This document shows, piece by piece, positions 10,401 to 19,630 of a stretch of DNA of 64,000 nucleotides (positions are counted from its first letter, which is position 1; each line of letters opens with the position of its first letter). The notes beneath the pieces are model-generated. The model searched no databases. It worked only from the letters and a program-made list of their open reading frames with translations, and was not told the DNA's origin. This DNA is from Planctomycetota bacterium (GTDB lineage: Bacteria; Planctomycetota; Planctomycetia; Planctomycetales; Planctomycetaceae), in contig VGZH01000010.1 in the NCBI GenBank assembly GCA_016872645.1, positions 1 to 64,000 on the forward strand, written 5' to 3'. The position numbers and the translations under genes were made by a program.

Positions 10401-10633
10401 CCGGCTTCCATTGTGACCGGCTGCGAGAAGTCGGTGAAGTACCGCTTGTGAACCTTGTCTCCCGCCCGATCGGCTCGGACGTAGACGATGTCATAATCCA
10501 CCTTCACGCTCGGATCGGTCGAGACATGCGGGATGTTGACATCGAGCGTCTCGGTGAAGAGCGGCTCCTGCTGAGCCACGGTCACAGAATTCAGCAGACT
10601 GACCAACACCCACACCAAACAAGCACGAGTCAT
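7487..10633 (-). CDS. HzsA-related exported di-heme protein (PD40 propeller plus cytochrome c motifs)
   Basis: The start is ATG 10633, which has GGAGG 7 bases upstream and opens a signal peptide (M-T-R-A-C-L-V-W-V-L ... V-A-Q-Q). The longer open frame upstream encodes a repeat element. The 1048-residue product has an N-terminal propeller-like region with P-V-I-S-F-D-G-E-W-V and V-V-F-T-S-N-R-D-G-F blades. Two heme c motifs follow: C-G-G-C-H near residue 670 and C-V-A-C-H near 753. The C-terminal part has R-W-I-D-L-G-C-P-I-D, typical of planctomycete cytochrome c-like modules. This matches proteins annotated as HzsA-related after the hydrazine synthase alpha subunit, but HzsB/C partners are absent, so anammox activity is not implied. 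A palindromic repeat lies in frame at 8421-8513. Confidence 0.85.
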   Translation of the reverse strand: MTRACLVWVLVSLLNSVTVAQQEPLFTETLDVNIPHVSTDPSVKVDYDIVYVRADRAGDKVHKRYFTDFSQPVTMEAGADLMLLHPDGSEEVLVDGGKGSVTDPVISFDGEWVYYSYLYDLQNYNQWSPSRAGADIFKLHLKTRKIVKLTDQTFTPNTGAASWSSDFRKNEPGKSHFDYGVFNMGAYPLPGGRVVFTSNRDGFRPSKGYPAISLQLFVMDDSDDGLGQNIEKIGHLNIAGALHPVVLQDGRIMFSSLESQGIRSEISWGIWTIHPDGTNWGPLISAFDPGGASNGFHFQTQLSDGSLVIEEYYNQNNSGFGAFIKLPPTPPEGYAAFGPAFMQDARNKPWRYGRHDNGKGIWYRMPFMPTGSVSLTPFTLGFEGPANPSVLKDKESPKVGKFTHPSAAPSNHLLTCYSPGPVNHQYTYLPQLDGGIYLLKNGEIVTEPAQLRLIKNDPNYNECWPRAVVPYSHITGMKQPRTIAPLANDGTKSKHLPEGTPFGLVGSSSMYKRESYPNGVVRDGEVTSTFFGGRDPWRGLDAFTSHGNGMPLNWHNQGADAGLYSNDEIHAVRIIAMDPTTDRRRGENSGRRFFNHASERFRILGEIPVRKLTSDGKEPRDADGNPDTSFLAKIPADTAFTFQTLDARGLVLNMAQTWHQLRPGEIRHDCGGCHAHSQKPTEFSLTAAAKPDYAVWDLVNTTPLIGQVPRSVSQGAQETKVAKETSSDLRPSLKRGATFTVEYFRDVQPILKRSCVACHTKSWEKPAGNLVLDADDEQIQFEHHGKFPGTYLRLAIDERAKFGHKPIGYDSWGYPNASRYIRKLQSRRSLLVWKIFGERLDGFTNDDHPSEPEPGAGYFALKGEKVETQKARHAYDLDYLGSQMPPPDAVAGTSRGPDGKPIKVEPLSDEDRRTIVRWIDLGCPIDFDFDAAHPERRGLGWMLDDSRPILALTLPQPGRNKPLTRILIGLHDYDSGLDPDSFEVRANFAINGIAAGENLAAKFRAKSQGVWELELAEPLRKLAEGRLTVGVRDRQGNWSRLDRRFHVE
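8421..8513. repeat. Palindromic repeat, family C, embedded in frame in the HzsA-related gene
   Basis: The arms GTAGCCCC-A-CGCTTGAGCGAGGGG (from 8421) and CTCCCTGGCTGACGCTTCGGG (to about 8509) are imperfect reverse complements. The sequence has the look of a planctomycete intergenic palindrome. It encodes about residues 707-737 of the host protein, a Ser/Lys/Arg-rich linker immediately before the second heme motif, and it keeps the reading frame open. Confidence 0.6.
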
Positions 10634-10660
10634 GGCTGGTCCTCCAAATCGAATTGTCCG

Positions 10661-10771
10661 GCCGAAAGCCGTGAACCGATGGCCGAAAGCCGTTCTCTTT
10701 TTCGCGGAGTTTGTCGCGACAGGACAAAGGATAGCCACCAACGGCTTGCGGCTCACAGCGATTGGCCGTGA
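10661..10771. repeat. Imperfect inverted repeat upstream of the HzsA-related gene
   Basis: GCCGAAAGCCGT occurs twice (10661-10672 and 10682-10693), and a degenerate reverse complement (AACGGCTTGCGGCTCACAGC, from 10740) lies about 45 bases further on. It sits in the 261-base gap between two reverse-strand genes, next to the expected promoter of the HzsA-related gene. It may be another dispersed palindrome. Confidence 0.45.
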
Positions 10772-10894
10772 CAGCGTTTGGCAGGCGTCCCGGCGACAGT
10801 GTGGCTTGCGCGGCCAAAGAGACGCGAGACGCATCCGCCGCGATGCGGGCCAAGGGTGAGGCAAATCAGCTCCATTCACAATCACGCAGCCGAC

Positions 10895-12640
<1,746 letters not shown>

Positions 12641-12791
12641 GATGCGGTTTCCTTCTATGTGGTAGCGGCATTGTGGAGGCGAAGAGGGATTGAGAAAAGC
12701 CGGAATGATCAATCAAGAACTGAAAACGCTGAATGAAGATTACCCCGCCGGACCCCTGACCTCCGACGCCAGACCCCTTAGACTGCCCGTC

Positions 12792-13259
12792 ATGAAACGA
12801 ATTTTTTTGACGCTTGCTCGGTTCACGCTGGCTGCCTGGATTGGTGCAGCGGCGCTGTTTGTCGTGACGTCGATTGCCGAGCAACGCTCGCCGGCGTTTG
12901 GATCAGACGTAAAAAACGTACTGGCCGCACTGCGATTTCCGTCGTACTACGCCTTTGGATTTGTGCTCGTTGGTCTGGGGTTGGTCAGCGGGATGATTGG
13001 CATTGATCGAAGTCACGATGGTCGACGGTGGTGGGCGCTCGTCGGGAGTCTGGTGTTGGTGCTGCTATTGATGAGCATCGACTATTTCACGATTTACTCG
13101 CCGCTGTACGCGATCGTCACGGATCCGAGCGGAGTACGGGACGCTCGATTTCTGCAGTTGCATCGCTGGTCCGAGCAAATCAACACCGTCGATTTTACGT
13201 TGTGCGTCATCGCCGCGATCACCGTTTGCTGGCCGGAAAAACGTTTGCCTAACCCCTAA
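12792..13259 (+). CDS. Small integral membrane protein, DUF4149-like
   Basis: The 155-residue protein (ATG 12792) has about four hydrophobic segments: residues 8-27, 52-72, 84-104 and 137-150. The sequence R-F-L-Q-L-H-R-W-S-E-Q-I-N before the last helix resembles the L-H-x-x-S-x-x-x-N motif of DUF4149/TMEM205-like proteins. Function unknown. The gene stops 10 bases before the GspF-like gene and is probably co-transcribed with it and the cytochrome gene. The start is the first Met after a non-hydrophobic upstream stretch; no clear ribosome-binding site is present. Confidence 0.7.
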   Translation: MKRIFLTLARFTLAAWIGAAALFVVTSIAEQRSPAFGSDVKNVLAALRFPSYYAFGFVLVGLGLVSGMIGIDRSHDGRRWWALVGSLVLVLLLMSIDYFTIYSPLYAIVTDPSGVRDARFLQLHRWSEQINTVDFTLCVIAAITVCWPEKRLPNP

Positions 13260-13269
13260 CCCTGTTCAC

Positions 13270-14316
13270 ATGACCGCGACGCTCCCACTCAAGACGTTGG
13301 CAAATGCCTGCCGGTCGCTCAGCACCTTGCTGGAGTCCGGTGTCGAGGTGCGGAAGTCGTTTACGCTGGCATCGGGGAAGGTCAGCGATGCTCGCTGCCG
13401 CGAGGCATTTGCGGAAATCAACACGCAAATCGCTGCCGGGCACGAGATCTCGGCAGCGATGCGTGCGCAGGGGAAAACGTTTCCTGAACTGATGATCGAC
13501 ATGATTGAGATGTCCGAAGGGACCGGCTCGCTCCCCGAAGTCCTGACGCATCTGGCCGATCACTACGAAAACAATCTACGGCTGCGACGCGAGTTTGTCG
13601 GCTCGATCATGTGGCCGATGTTCCAACTCGTGGCAGCGGTGTTGATCATCGCGGGGTTGATCCTGATTTTTGGAATGATCCGCGACGATCCCGGCGGCCC
13701 GAACGTGAAACAGTTGGTCTTTGGCCTGTCCGGCGTCGGCGGAGCGATCATCTGGTTGACGATGACGTTTGGCAGCGCGGGCTTGCTGTGGGCCGGTTAT
13801 CAAATCGCGATCCGCAGTTTCGCCGCTCGACGATTGCTCGATCCGGTGTGGCTGCGACTGCCGGTGCTCGGAACTTGTCTGCAATCGTTCGCGATCGCGA
13901 GGTTTTCGTGGGCCTATTTTCTGACTCAGCAGTCGGGCATGCCCGTCGACCGCAGTCTGACCGCCAGCTTGAAGGCGACGAATAACGGAGCCTTCCAAAA
14001 CGCCACGCCGCTGGTCTGTGCTGGCATTCGTGAGGGCGAAGACCTCTCCGTCGTCCTGGCCGAGAGCCATCTGTTTCCGGAAGACTACCTGCACATGGTT
14101 GGCGTGGCCGAGACCTCTGGCACGGTTCCAGAGATGCTGCATCGGCTCAGCCCGCAGTTTGAGGAGCAAGCTCGCCGCAGCTTAAAGGCTCTGACTGCGG
14201 CGGTGAGTTGGACCGTGTGGTTATTGGTCGCGACCTTCATTGTCTTTTTTATCTTTCGATTCTTTTCGTGGTACGTCGGTATCCTCAACGATGCCGTGCG
14301 CGGTGCGGGGGGCTGA
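13270..14316 (+). CDS. Type II secretion / type IV pilus inner-membrane platform protein (GspF/PilC family)
   Basis: The 348-residue product has two T2SSF domains. The first (about residues 5-110) includes L-L-E-S-G-V-E-V-R-K and M-S-E-G-T-G-S-L-P-E-V-L and ends in a membrane segment. The second (about 200-345) includes Q-Q-S-G-M-P-V-D-R-S-L and V-A-E-T-S-G-T-V-P-E-M-L, followed by a C-terminal membrane pair. GspF proteins anchor the assembly ATPase to the pseudopilus/pilus machine at the inner membrane. No ATPase, pilin or secretin gene is adjacent. It lies 10 bases after the DUF4149-like gene and 6 before the cytochrome. Confidence 0.88.
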   Translation: MTATLPLKTLANACRSLSTLLESGVEVRKSFTLASGKVSDARCREAFAEINTQIAAGHEISAAMRAQGKTFPELMIDMIEMSEGTGSLPEVLTHLADHYENNLRLRREFVGSIMWPMFQLVAAVLIIAGLILIFGMIRDDPGGPNVKQLVFGLSGVGGAIIWLTMTFGSAGLLWAGYQIAIRSFAARRLLDPVWLRLPVLGTCLQSFAIARFSWAYFLTQQSGMPVDRSLTASLKATNNGAFQNATPLVCAGIREGEDLSVVLAESHLFPEDYLHMVGVAETSGTVPEMLHRLSPQFEEQARRSLKALTAAVSWTVWLLVATFIVFFIFRFFSWYVGILNDAVRGAGG

Positions 14317-14322
14317 GTCTCC

Positions 14323-15483
14323 ATGAAGCGATGGCTGGGAGCGTTAATCGGGATTGGCTTCCTCGCTCTGCTGTGGTGGCACCGGCCAGCAGGCCAGGAG
14401 GTGCCGAAGCAAGCCGCGATCCGCGAGCCATCGGAAGACGTCGTTCGTTGCAGGGTCTGTCACGCGTCGCAGTCCGAAGAGTTTTTGACGACAGGTCACG
14501 CGCTGGCATTGCGTCTGGCACACGATCCGGAAGTGCTGTCGCGATTCGCCGGCAAGACTGTGTCGGTCGGTCAGCCAGCGGTTTCGTTTCGATTTTGGGA
14601 GGAGAGCGGAACGCTTTGGAACGCCAACGAAAAGTCAGGCGTGAAAACACAGGTCCATTGGATGTTCGGCTCTGGGCATCACGGCATGACTCCCGTTGTC
14701 GTTGCCAAGAATCGGTACGGTGAAGATGAAGGCCCAGACTTGCACGTCAGTTGGTATCGCCCGCACGGCTTAGCGCTAACGATGGGACACGAGCCGGTGC
14801 TGACCGCCGATCCCGATTCGCTCGGCTCACTCAACAATGCGTCGGACACCAAGCAGTGTTTCAAATGCCACACGACGGAACTGACCAGGAAAGGCCGCGG
14901 GATTGAAACAGCCAATCTGCTTCCTGGTGTGCTCTGCTCAAAGTGCCACGCCAACGCGAAAGAGCACGCGGAGAAAATGCATGGAGGGGAAACCGCCTCC
15001 AGCAGCTTTGACGACTGGAAGTCGCTGTCCCCGATTCAGTCGGTTGATCGCTGCGGGGAATGTCATCGCTCGCCAACGGCATTCAAGCCAGAACAGATCC
15101 AGCCGGAGAATCGCGCGCTGACTCGATTCGCTTCCGTGGGTTTGCCGCTCAGCCGGTGCTTTCAGTTTCAAAAAACCCGACAACTCTCGGATGGCACAGC
15201 GCGGCGGCTCGACTGTTTGACCTGCCACGATCCGCATCGTCCGATGACGACCGATCCGCAACACTACAACAATGTTTGCCGCGATTGCCATTCCCGTCCT
15301 GACTCGCAAGATTCGGACTGCCCCAAGCAAATCATCACCAGCGACTGCGTCGGTTGTCACATGCCCAAAGTGCGAATGAACGCTCCGGTGTCATTCACCG
15401 ATCATTGGATTCGCGTGAGATCCGCATCTGAGAACGCCGCGTCTGCAGAGCCAACTTCAGCAACGCCCACAGCACCGAAGTGA
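14323..15483 (+). CDS. Membrane-anchored heptaheme cytochrome c
   Basis: The 386-residue protein starts with a hydrophobic anchor or signal (W-L-G-A-L-I-G-I-G-F-L-A-L-L) and then holds seven CxxCH heme c sites: C-R-V-C-H (near residue 43), C-F-K-C-H (180), C-S-K-C-H (205), C-G-E-C-H (244), C-L-T-C-H (298), C-R-D-C-H (318) and C-V-G-C-H (342). The paired spacing suggests a doubled-CxxCH multiheme electron carrier facing the periplasm. The C-terminal Ala/Thr/Pro tail has no motif. It is the last gene of a tight run with the DUF4149-like and GspF-like genes. The redox partner is unknown. Confidence 0.88.
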   Translation: MKRWLGALIGIGFLALLWWHRPAGQEVPKQAAIREPSEDVVRCRVCHASQSEEFLTTGHALALRLAHDPEVLSRFAGKTVSVGQPAVSFRFWEESGTLWNANEKSGVKTQVHWMFGSGHHGMTPVVVAKNRYGEDEGPDLHVSWYRPHGLALTMGHEPVLTADPDSLGSLNNASDTKQCFKCHTTELTRKGRGIETANLLPGVLCSKCHANAKEHAEKMHGGETASSSFDDWKSLSPIQSVDRCGECHRSPTAFKPEQIQPENRALTRFASVGLPLSRCFQFQKTRQLSDGTARRLDCLTCHDPHRPMTTDPQHYNNVCRDCHSRPDSQDSDCPKQIITSDCVGCHMPKVRMNAPVSFTDHWIRVRSASENAASAEPTSATPTAPK

Positions 15484-15519
15484 TCTCGCGAGTGGCACAA
15501 CTCTGGTTGCCGAACGTTT

Positions 15520-16989
15520 CTACTCGGTCACAGCAGTCAGTTCCTTGCGAAAGTCGGCGGCCGGGATGTCTTGGCCGGTCGCGGACTTGAACTGCGTCGC
15601 GAGCTGCTCGGCATAGACATCGATCGGACTGACGGTCTTGGCTCCACGTTCGCGAGCTTCCTTCATCACCGGACTTTCCCCCGGCATCGTCGTGACGTCA
15701 ATCGCCATCATGCTGGCTCGCAAATAGCCAGGATTAAACTCCTCCTTCTTGCCGCCGAGCTGCAGGTTGGGATCAGCGAAGACCACGACATCGGTCAGCG
15801 TGTTGTAGAGGTTTTGGTACGGCACAAACCGTACTCCCATCTGAATGGCGAGAGCCTGAGCTTCTTTGTCGTTCGAGCTGGTGACGCTGACCAAGCCTTT
15901 GCGTTTGGCGATGCCGAAGATCATCGACTTGGCGACTCCACCGCTGCCGATGACCAGCAGATTGCGACGATCCAGCGGGCGAGTATCAACGCCTCCCTTG
16001 CCCAAGGCCGATTCCAAGGCTTTGACTGAGCTCCGCCACAGACTGTTGTACGCAGTCCAGACTTCGTTCTGCTTGATCATCAGGTCACCATGTTGCGACA
16101 TCTGCGTGGCCTCTTCCATTTTCTCCGCGAGCGGCAGCATGCGCTCGGCCGTCTGACCGGCGGCGACCAGCACGTTGACCTTCAGCGCATCAAGCATCTG
16201 TTTGAACTTGTCGAACTTCTCGGTCGCTACTGGCAGGCAGCGCATGTTGAGATTGATTTTGTCGAACATCTTGTTCATGGTCCGCACGGTCGCAGGTTCG
16301 GCGTCCCCCAAGCCTGCGATCGCGAGCAGTCGCGTTTGCGGATTGATATTTCGCCAGCCGTAGGTTTCGTCGAGCTCAAACACCGTGGCCTGACCCTCGA
16401 ACGCCTCCATTCCTTTCTCGAGTGCGGCGTAAATCCACGGCGAGCCGTACTTCCGGCCCAGCAGCGAAAACGTCAAGCCGGTGCGTCCCAGGCCCAAACC
16501 GACGACGGGAATGTCTCGCTTCTTCGACACGGCCGAGAGCAGTGGCCACGCGGCTTCCAGCGTGGGCGTCGGCCAAGTGAATTTCACGACGTCGGCGTTG
16601 ACCTTTTTAGCCTGCTCAAAAATCGAATCGATGTTCGTCGTGAGCGGCCGATCCAAACTGGTATAGCTGATGACTCGCTTGGTCTTGCCGAATCGCGGAA
16701 TTGACGTCGCGGTTTCCAAATCCAGTTCGATGTATGCCGGGCCGGCAACGATCGCCTGCCGCAGTAGCGTGATGCGCTCTTGCTCCGTTCCTTCCCAGGC
16801 TCCCCCTTGTTCTTTGTTACGGCAGGAAACCAGGATTGGCTTGGGAATGTCTTCCATCAGTTCGGCGACATTGGGCTCCTTGATGAGATGGTCGAGGCCC
16901 AATTCGACAATGTCACAACGCGCCGCCGCGTTCAGTAAATCGGCTTTGGCCAGCGTGCGGGATTCGGGAGAAACCGATATGCAAATCAT
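15520..16989 (-). CDS. AroD-AroE fusion (3-dehydroquinate dehydratase I / shikimate dehydrogenase) with degenerate active sites
   Basis: The 489-residue protein aligns by eye with a type I dehydroquinate dehydratase barrel (about residues 1-205) followed by a shikimate dehydrogenase (about 220-489). In the barrel the Schiff-base Lys is kept (V-V-K-F, K136), as are Arg in S-C-R-N-K-E-Q-G-G and Gln in E-G-Q. The E-x-R motif, however, reads E-L-G-L-D, the catalytic His position in V-I-S-Y-T is Thr110, and the S-R motif reads T-F-S. In the second half the Rossmann motif G-S-G-G-V-A-K-S (348-355) is intact. The NVTxPxK motif reads N-V-L-V-A-A-G-Q and the NTD motif reads N-S-L, so catalytic Lys and Asp are gone. 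It may be a pseudoenzyme or a new activity, and I do not assign shikimate-pathway function. Confidence 0.8.
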   Translation of the reverse strand: MICISVSPESRTLAKADLLNAAARCDIVELGLDHLIKEPNVAELMEDIPKPILVSCRNKEQGGAWEGTEQERITLLRQAIVAGPAYIELDLETATSIPRFGKTKRVISYTSLDRPLTTNIDSIFEQAKKVNADVVKFTWPTPTLEAAWPLLSAVSKKRDIPVVGLGLGRTGLTFSLLGRKYGSPWIYAALEKGMEAFEGQATVFELDETYGWRNINPQTRLLAIAGLGDAEPATVRTMNKMFDKINLNMRCLPVATEKFDKFKQMLDALKVNVLVAAGQTAERMLPLAEKMEEATQMSQHGDLMIKQNEVWTAYNSLWRSSVKALESALGKGGVDTRPLDRRNLLVIGSGGVAKSMIFGIAKRKGLVSVTSSNDKEAQALAIQMGVRFVPYQNLYNTLTDVVVFADPNLQLGGKKEEFNPGYLRASMMAIDVTTMPGESPVMKEARERGAKTVSPIDVYAEQLATQFKSATGQDIPAADFRKELTAVTE

Positions 16990-17102
16990 GGTGTATGTGT
17001 CTCATTCCCATTGAGGAGTAAAAGCGAATCGTCTGGAGAGCCGGATTCGAAAAAGGAACGTCCGATGCGAAGGGGATCGCGAGGCACGTCCTTTCACAAG
17101 GT

Positions 17103-18278
17103 CTATTGGACTGCTCCCATAAATCTAATTTCGCAGTTTGGAAGCAGTTTTTTCAAGCTCGTGACCCCATTGATCGTGCAGCTTGTGCCGTTGATGTCCA
17201 ATCGTTGAAGGTCTTTGTTCTTGGCCAAGTTCTTTAGCGTGAAATCACCGACCATTGCCAAGTTTGTCAGAGAGAGTTCTTCCAGTCCTTTCGTGTTGGC
17301 CAGAACAATGAGCCCCTGGTCCGTGATTTGGTTGAAGCCAAGATTCAGTTTCTTCAGATGGTTGACTCCTTTGAGTGCCTGCAGAGCACGATCGGTGACC
17401 TCGGCTTGGCTGAGATCCAAATCTTCCAGCGTTTCGACGTTTCGCAGGAACTGCAGTCCCGCCAATCCGAACTGCGAATGTTGGGCATTCAAAACCCGCA
17501 AACCAGAATCTCCCTTTTTGCGTTTCAGAAACTTCAATCCGTCTCCGCGAATGGCCGTATGGCCAATCTTCAGAACCTCGAGTGACTTCATCTTTTCGAG
17601 AATTCTGAAGGCGTTGTCGGAAATTTGCGTGCCTGTGAGATTCAACGACTTGAGGTTTACCAAGTTCTCTAATGTGGCCAGCGCTGCGTCGCCAATGGTT
17701 GTTCGTTCCAGCGAGAGATCTTCAAGATTCTCTAAGTGTCCGAGCGTCGCCAGCATCGCCGGCGTGATGTTGATGTTGGTCAAATTCAAGCTGCGGAGCT
17801 TGGGCAACTCCTGAGTCACGGCGAAACCAACTTCGGTGATGCGAGTGCTGGTGAAGTTGATGGTCTCCAGGTTTTGCAGCTTGGCGAGATTCTTGATCCC
17901 TTCATCCGTGACTGGCGAAGAGTTCAAGTCCATGTTGTTGATGGACTCCGTGCCAGAGGACAAGTTGCAAACGCGCAGCAGATCATTGTCTCTCCGCTCC
18001 GTGGAGGATGTGTTGAGGAACTTGGCGATGGCCGCTTGCGGGTCTTCGAGGTTTGCTGCTGGTGTCGATTGATCGGGGACCGTTGGAGTGACGGTGTTGG
18101 CTTTCGGAGAGGCCTGCAGCGTGACCGCTGGATCGTTTAGTGGCGGCGGCGGTGCCGGTGTAGATGAAACTTCTTCGCAGCCCAGGCACACTACGATCAG
18201 CAACGCTCCAAGCCGGATCGACAGGAGATCTTGGACCAGTCCTGCCCGCAACAATTCAGTGGATGATATCTGAGGCAT
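17103..18278 (-). CDS. Exported leucine-rich-repeat protein, possible lipoprotein
   Basis: I start this 391-residue protein at ATG 18278, where AAGGAG lies 6 bases upstream; the open frame extends much further upstream only by chance. A hydrophobic segment ending V-V-C-L-G-C-E-E (about residues 23-34) could be a lipoprotein signal, though the lipobox is imperfect. A Pro/Ser/Thr-rich linker follows. From about residue 125 there are some ten 23-25-residue leucine-rich repeats of the bacterial type (L-x-x-L-x-x-L-x-L-x-x-T-x-I-x-D-x-x-L). Such exported LRR proteins are abundant in planctomycetes and are thought to mediate protein contacts. No partner can be named. Confidence 0.85.
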   Translation of the reverse strand: MPQISSTELLRAGLVQDLLSIRLGALLIVVCLGCEEVSSTPAPPPPLNDPAVTLQASPKANTVTPTVPDQSTPAANLEDPQAAIAKFLNTSSTERRDNDLLRVCNLSSGTESINNMDLNSSPVTDEGIKNLAKLQNLETINFTSTRITEVGFAVTQELPKLRSLNLTNINITPAMLATLGHLENLEDLSLERTTIGDAALATLENLVNLKSLNLTGTQISDNAFRILEKMKSLEVLKIGHTAIRGDGLKFLKRKKGDSGLRVLNAQHSQFGLAGLQFLRNVETLEDLDLSQAEVTDRALQALKGVNHLKKLNLGFNQITDQGLIVLANTKGLEELSLTNLAMVGDFTLKNLAKNKDLQRLDINGTSCTINGVTSLKKLLPNCEIRFMGAVQ

Positions 18279-18564
18279 GATCATCTCCTTGCAAATGACC
18301 AGCGTGACGAGATGCAAGCCGAGTGTAACGGAACTAGAGAATGTTTCAGACCACGTGACGCTCGACGGGACAATTTGATCGCAGTCAGCCACAAACCGGA
18401 ACTCAAGAGCGAGCGTGATTCCGGTTGAAACTCGCATGGTTTGGCTGGCCGACATTTGCGAGTCGACAGCGTTTCCGAGTCGCGAGGCGGAGCATATCAT
18501 CCGCCTTTGCGATGCGTCAGTCGCCGCGCGGGTGACGACTTGGATTTGCGGAGATTTCACGGAA

Positions 18565-19602
18565 ATGCACGATGCGATTCGCGACGCTCTGAACGCCGTC
18601 TTTGAGCGGCACGATGTCCCCGAGACGGTCTGCCAGTCTGCCGTCGCCGCGATCATGGACGGCCAGTGCGATGAAGCGTCGATCGCCGCCTTCCTGACAG
18701 CTTTGCGAGTCAAAGGAGAGGCGGTCGATGAGATTGTCGGGGCCGCTCGCGCGATGATCGAACGGGCTGAACGAGTGCCGACACACCGCACCGGATTGCT
18801 CGACACTTGTGGCACCGGCGGCGACGAACTCCATACCTTCAATATCAGCACGGCAACCGCGTTCGTCGCGGCGGCCTGCGGAGTTCCTGTTGCCAAACAC
18901 GGCAACCGTGGAGTATCGAGCAGTTCTGGTTCCGCCGACGTGCTCGAAGCCTTGGGGGTTCACACGCAACTGACGCCGGCCCAAGTCGGCCGCTGCCTCG
19001 ATGAAATCGGTATCGGTTTTTGTTTCGCTCCCGTCTTCCACGGCGCGATGCGACACGCGGCTCCAGTTCGCAAGGCTCTGAAATTTCGGACGCTGTTCAA
19101 TTTTGTCGGCCCGCTGACTAACCCCGCCGGTGCTGACTTCCAATTACTTGGGGCCTCGCGCATCGCAACCGCCGAGAAGTTGGCGAACGCCGCCTTGCGA
19201 CTCGGCCGAGGTCGCACATTGGTTGTCTGCGGCAACGATCAGCTGGACGAGGTCAGTCTGTGGGGGTCGACAACCGTCTTCGAAGCCGCGGCCGGTTTCG
19301 TCCAACGACACACTTGGTCCGCCGCGACCTTCGGCCTCGCCGAATGCGATGTCGCCGACCTGCGAGTCAGGTCACCCGCCGAAAGTGCCGACCGCATTCG
19401 AGCTGTCTTCAGCGGCGAACGTTCCGCCGCTCGCGACATCATCATCGCCAATGCCGCCGCCGCGCTCATCGCCGCCAAAGCAGAAATCGATCCCGTGCTC
19501 GCGGCGAATCATGCGGCCTGTGTGCTCGACTCCGGTAGGACCGCGGAGCTGCTGGCTCGATTCGTCGAGCAGACACGAGCCTTCGCCGGCCAAACGCCGT
19601 AG
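18565..19602 (+). CDS. trpD: Anthranilate phosphoribosyltransferase
   Basis: TrpD transfers the phosphoribosyl group of PRPP to anthranilate in tryptophan synthesis in the cytoplasm. The product, 345 residues from ATG 18565, has the expected family length. It shows the PRPP-binding C-G-T-G-G-D (near residue 82), N-I-S-T-A-T-A-F, the K-H-G-N-R motif (near 111) and G-S-A-D-V-L-E-A-L-G. The open frame continues 50 codons upstream to a GTG, but that extension is not family-like. No other trp gene is adjacent; the preceding LRR gene is divergent. Confidence 0.93.
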   Translation: MHDAIRDALNAVFERHDVPETVCQSAVAAIMDGQCDEASIAAFLTALRVKGEAVDEIVGAARAMIERAERVPTHRTGLLDTCGTGGDELHTFNISTATAFVAAACGVPVAKHGNRGVSSSSGSADVLEALGVHTQLTPAQVGRCLDEIGIGFCFAPVFHGAMRHAAPVRKALKFRTLFNFVGPLTNPAGADFQLLGASRIATAEKLANAALRLGRGRTLVVCGNDQLDEVSLWGSTTVFEAAAGFVQRHTWSAATFGLAECDVADLRVRSPAESADRIRAVFSGERSAARDIIIANAAAALIAAKAEIDPVLAANHAACVLDSGRTAELLARFVEQTRAFAGQTP

Positions 19603-19630
19603 ACCGCAATCCTTGTTCCCGATGTAAATC

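Noticed and set aside
7487-10633. Hydrazine synthase, suggesting an anammox organism
   Set aside because: Only the propeller/cytochrome resemblance to HzsA is present; HzsB, HzsC and other anammox genes are absent, and such relatives are widespread in ordinary planctomycetes.
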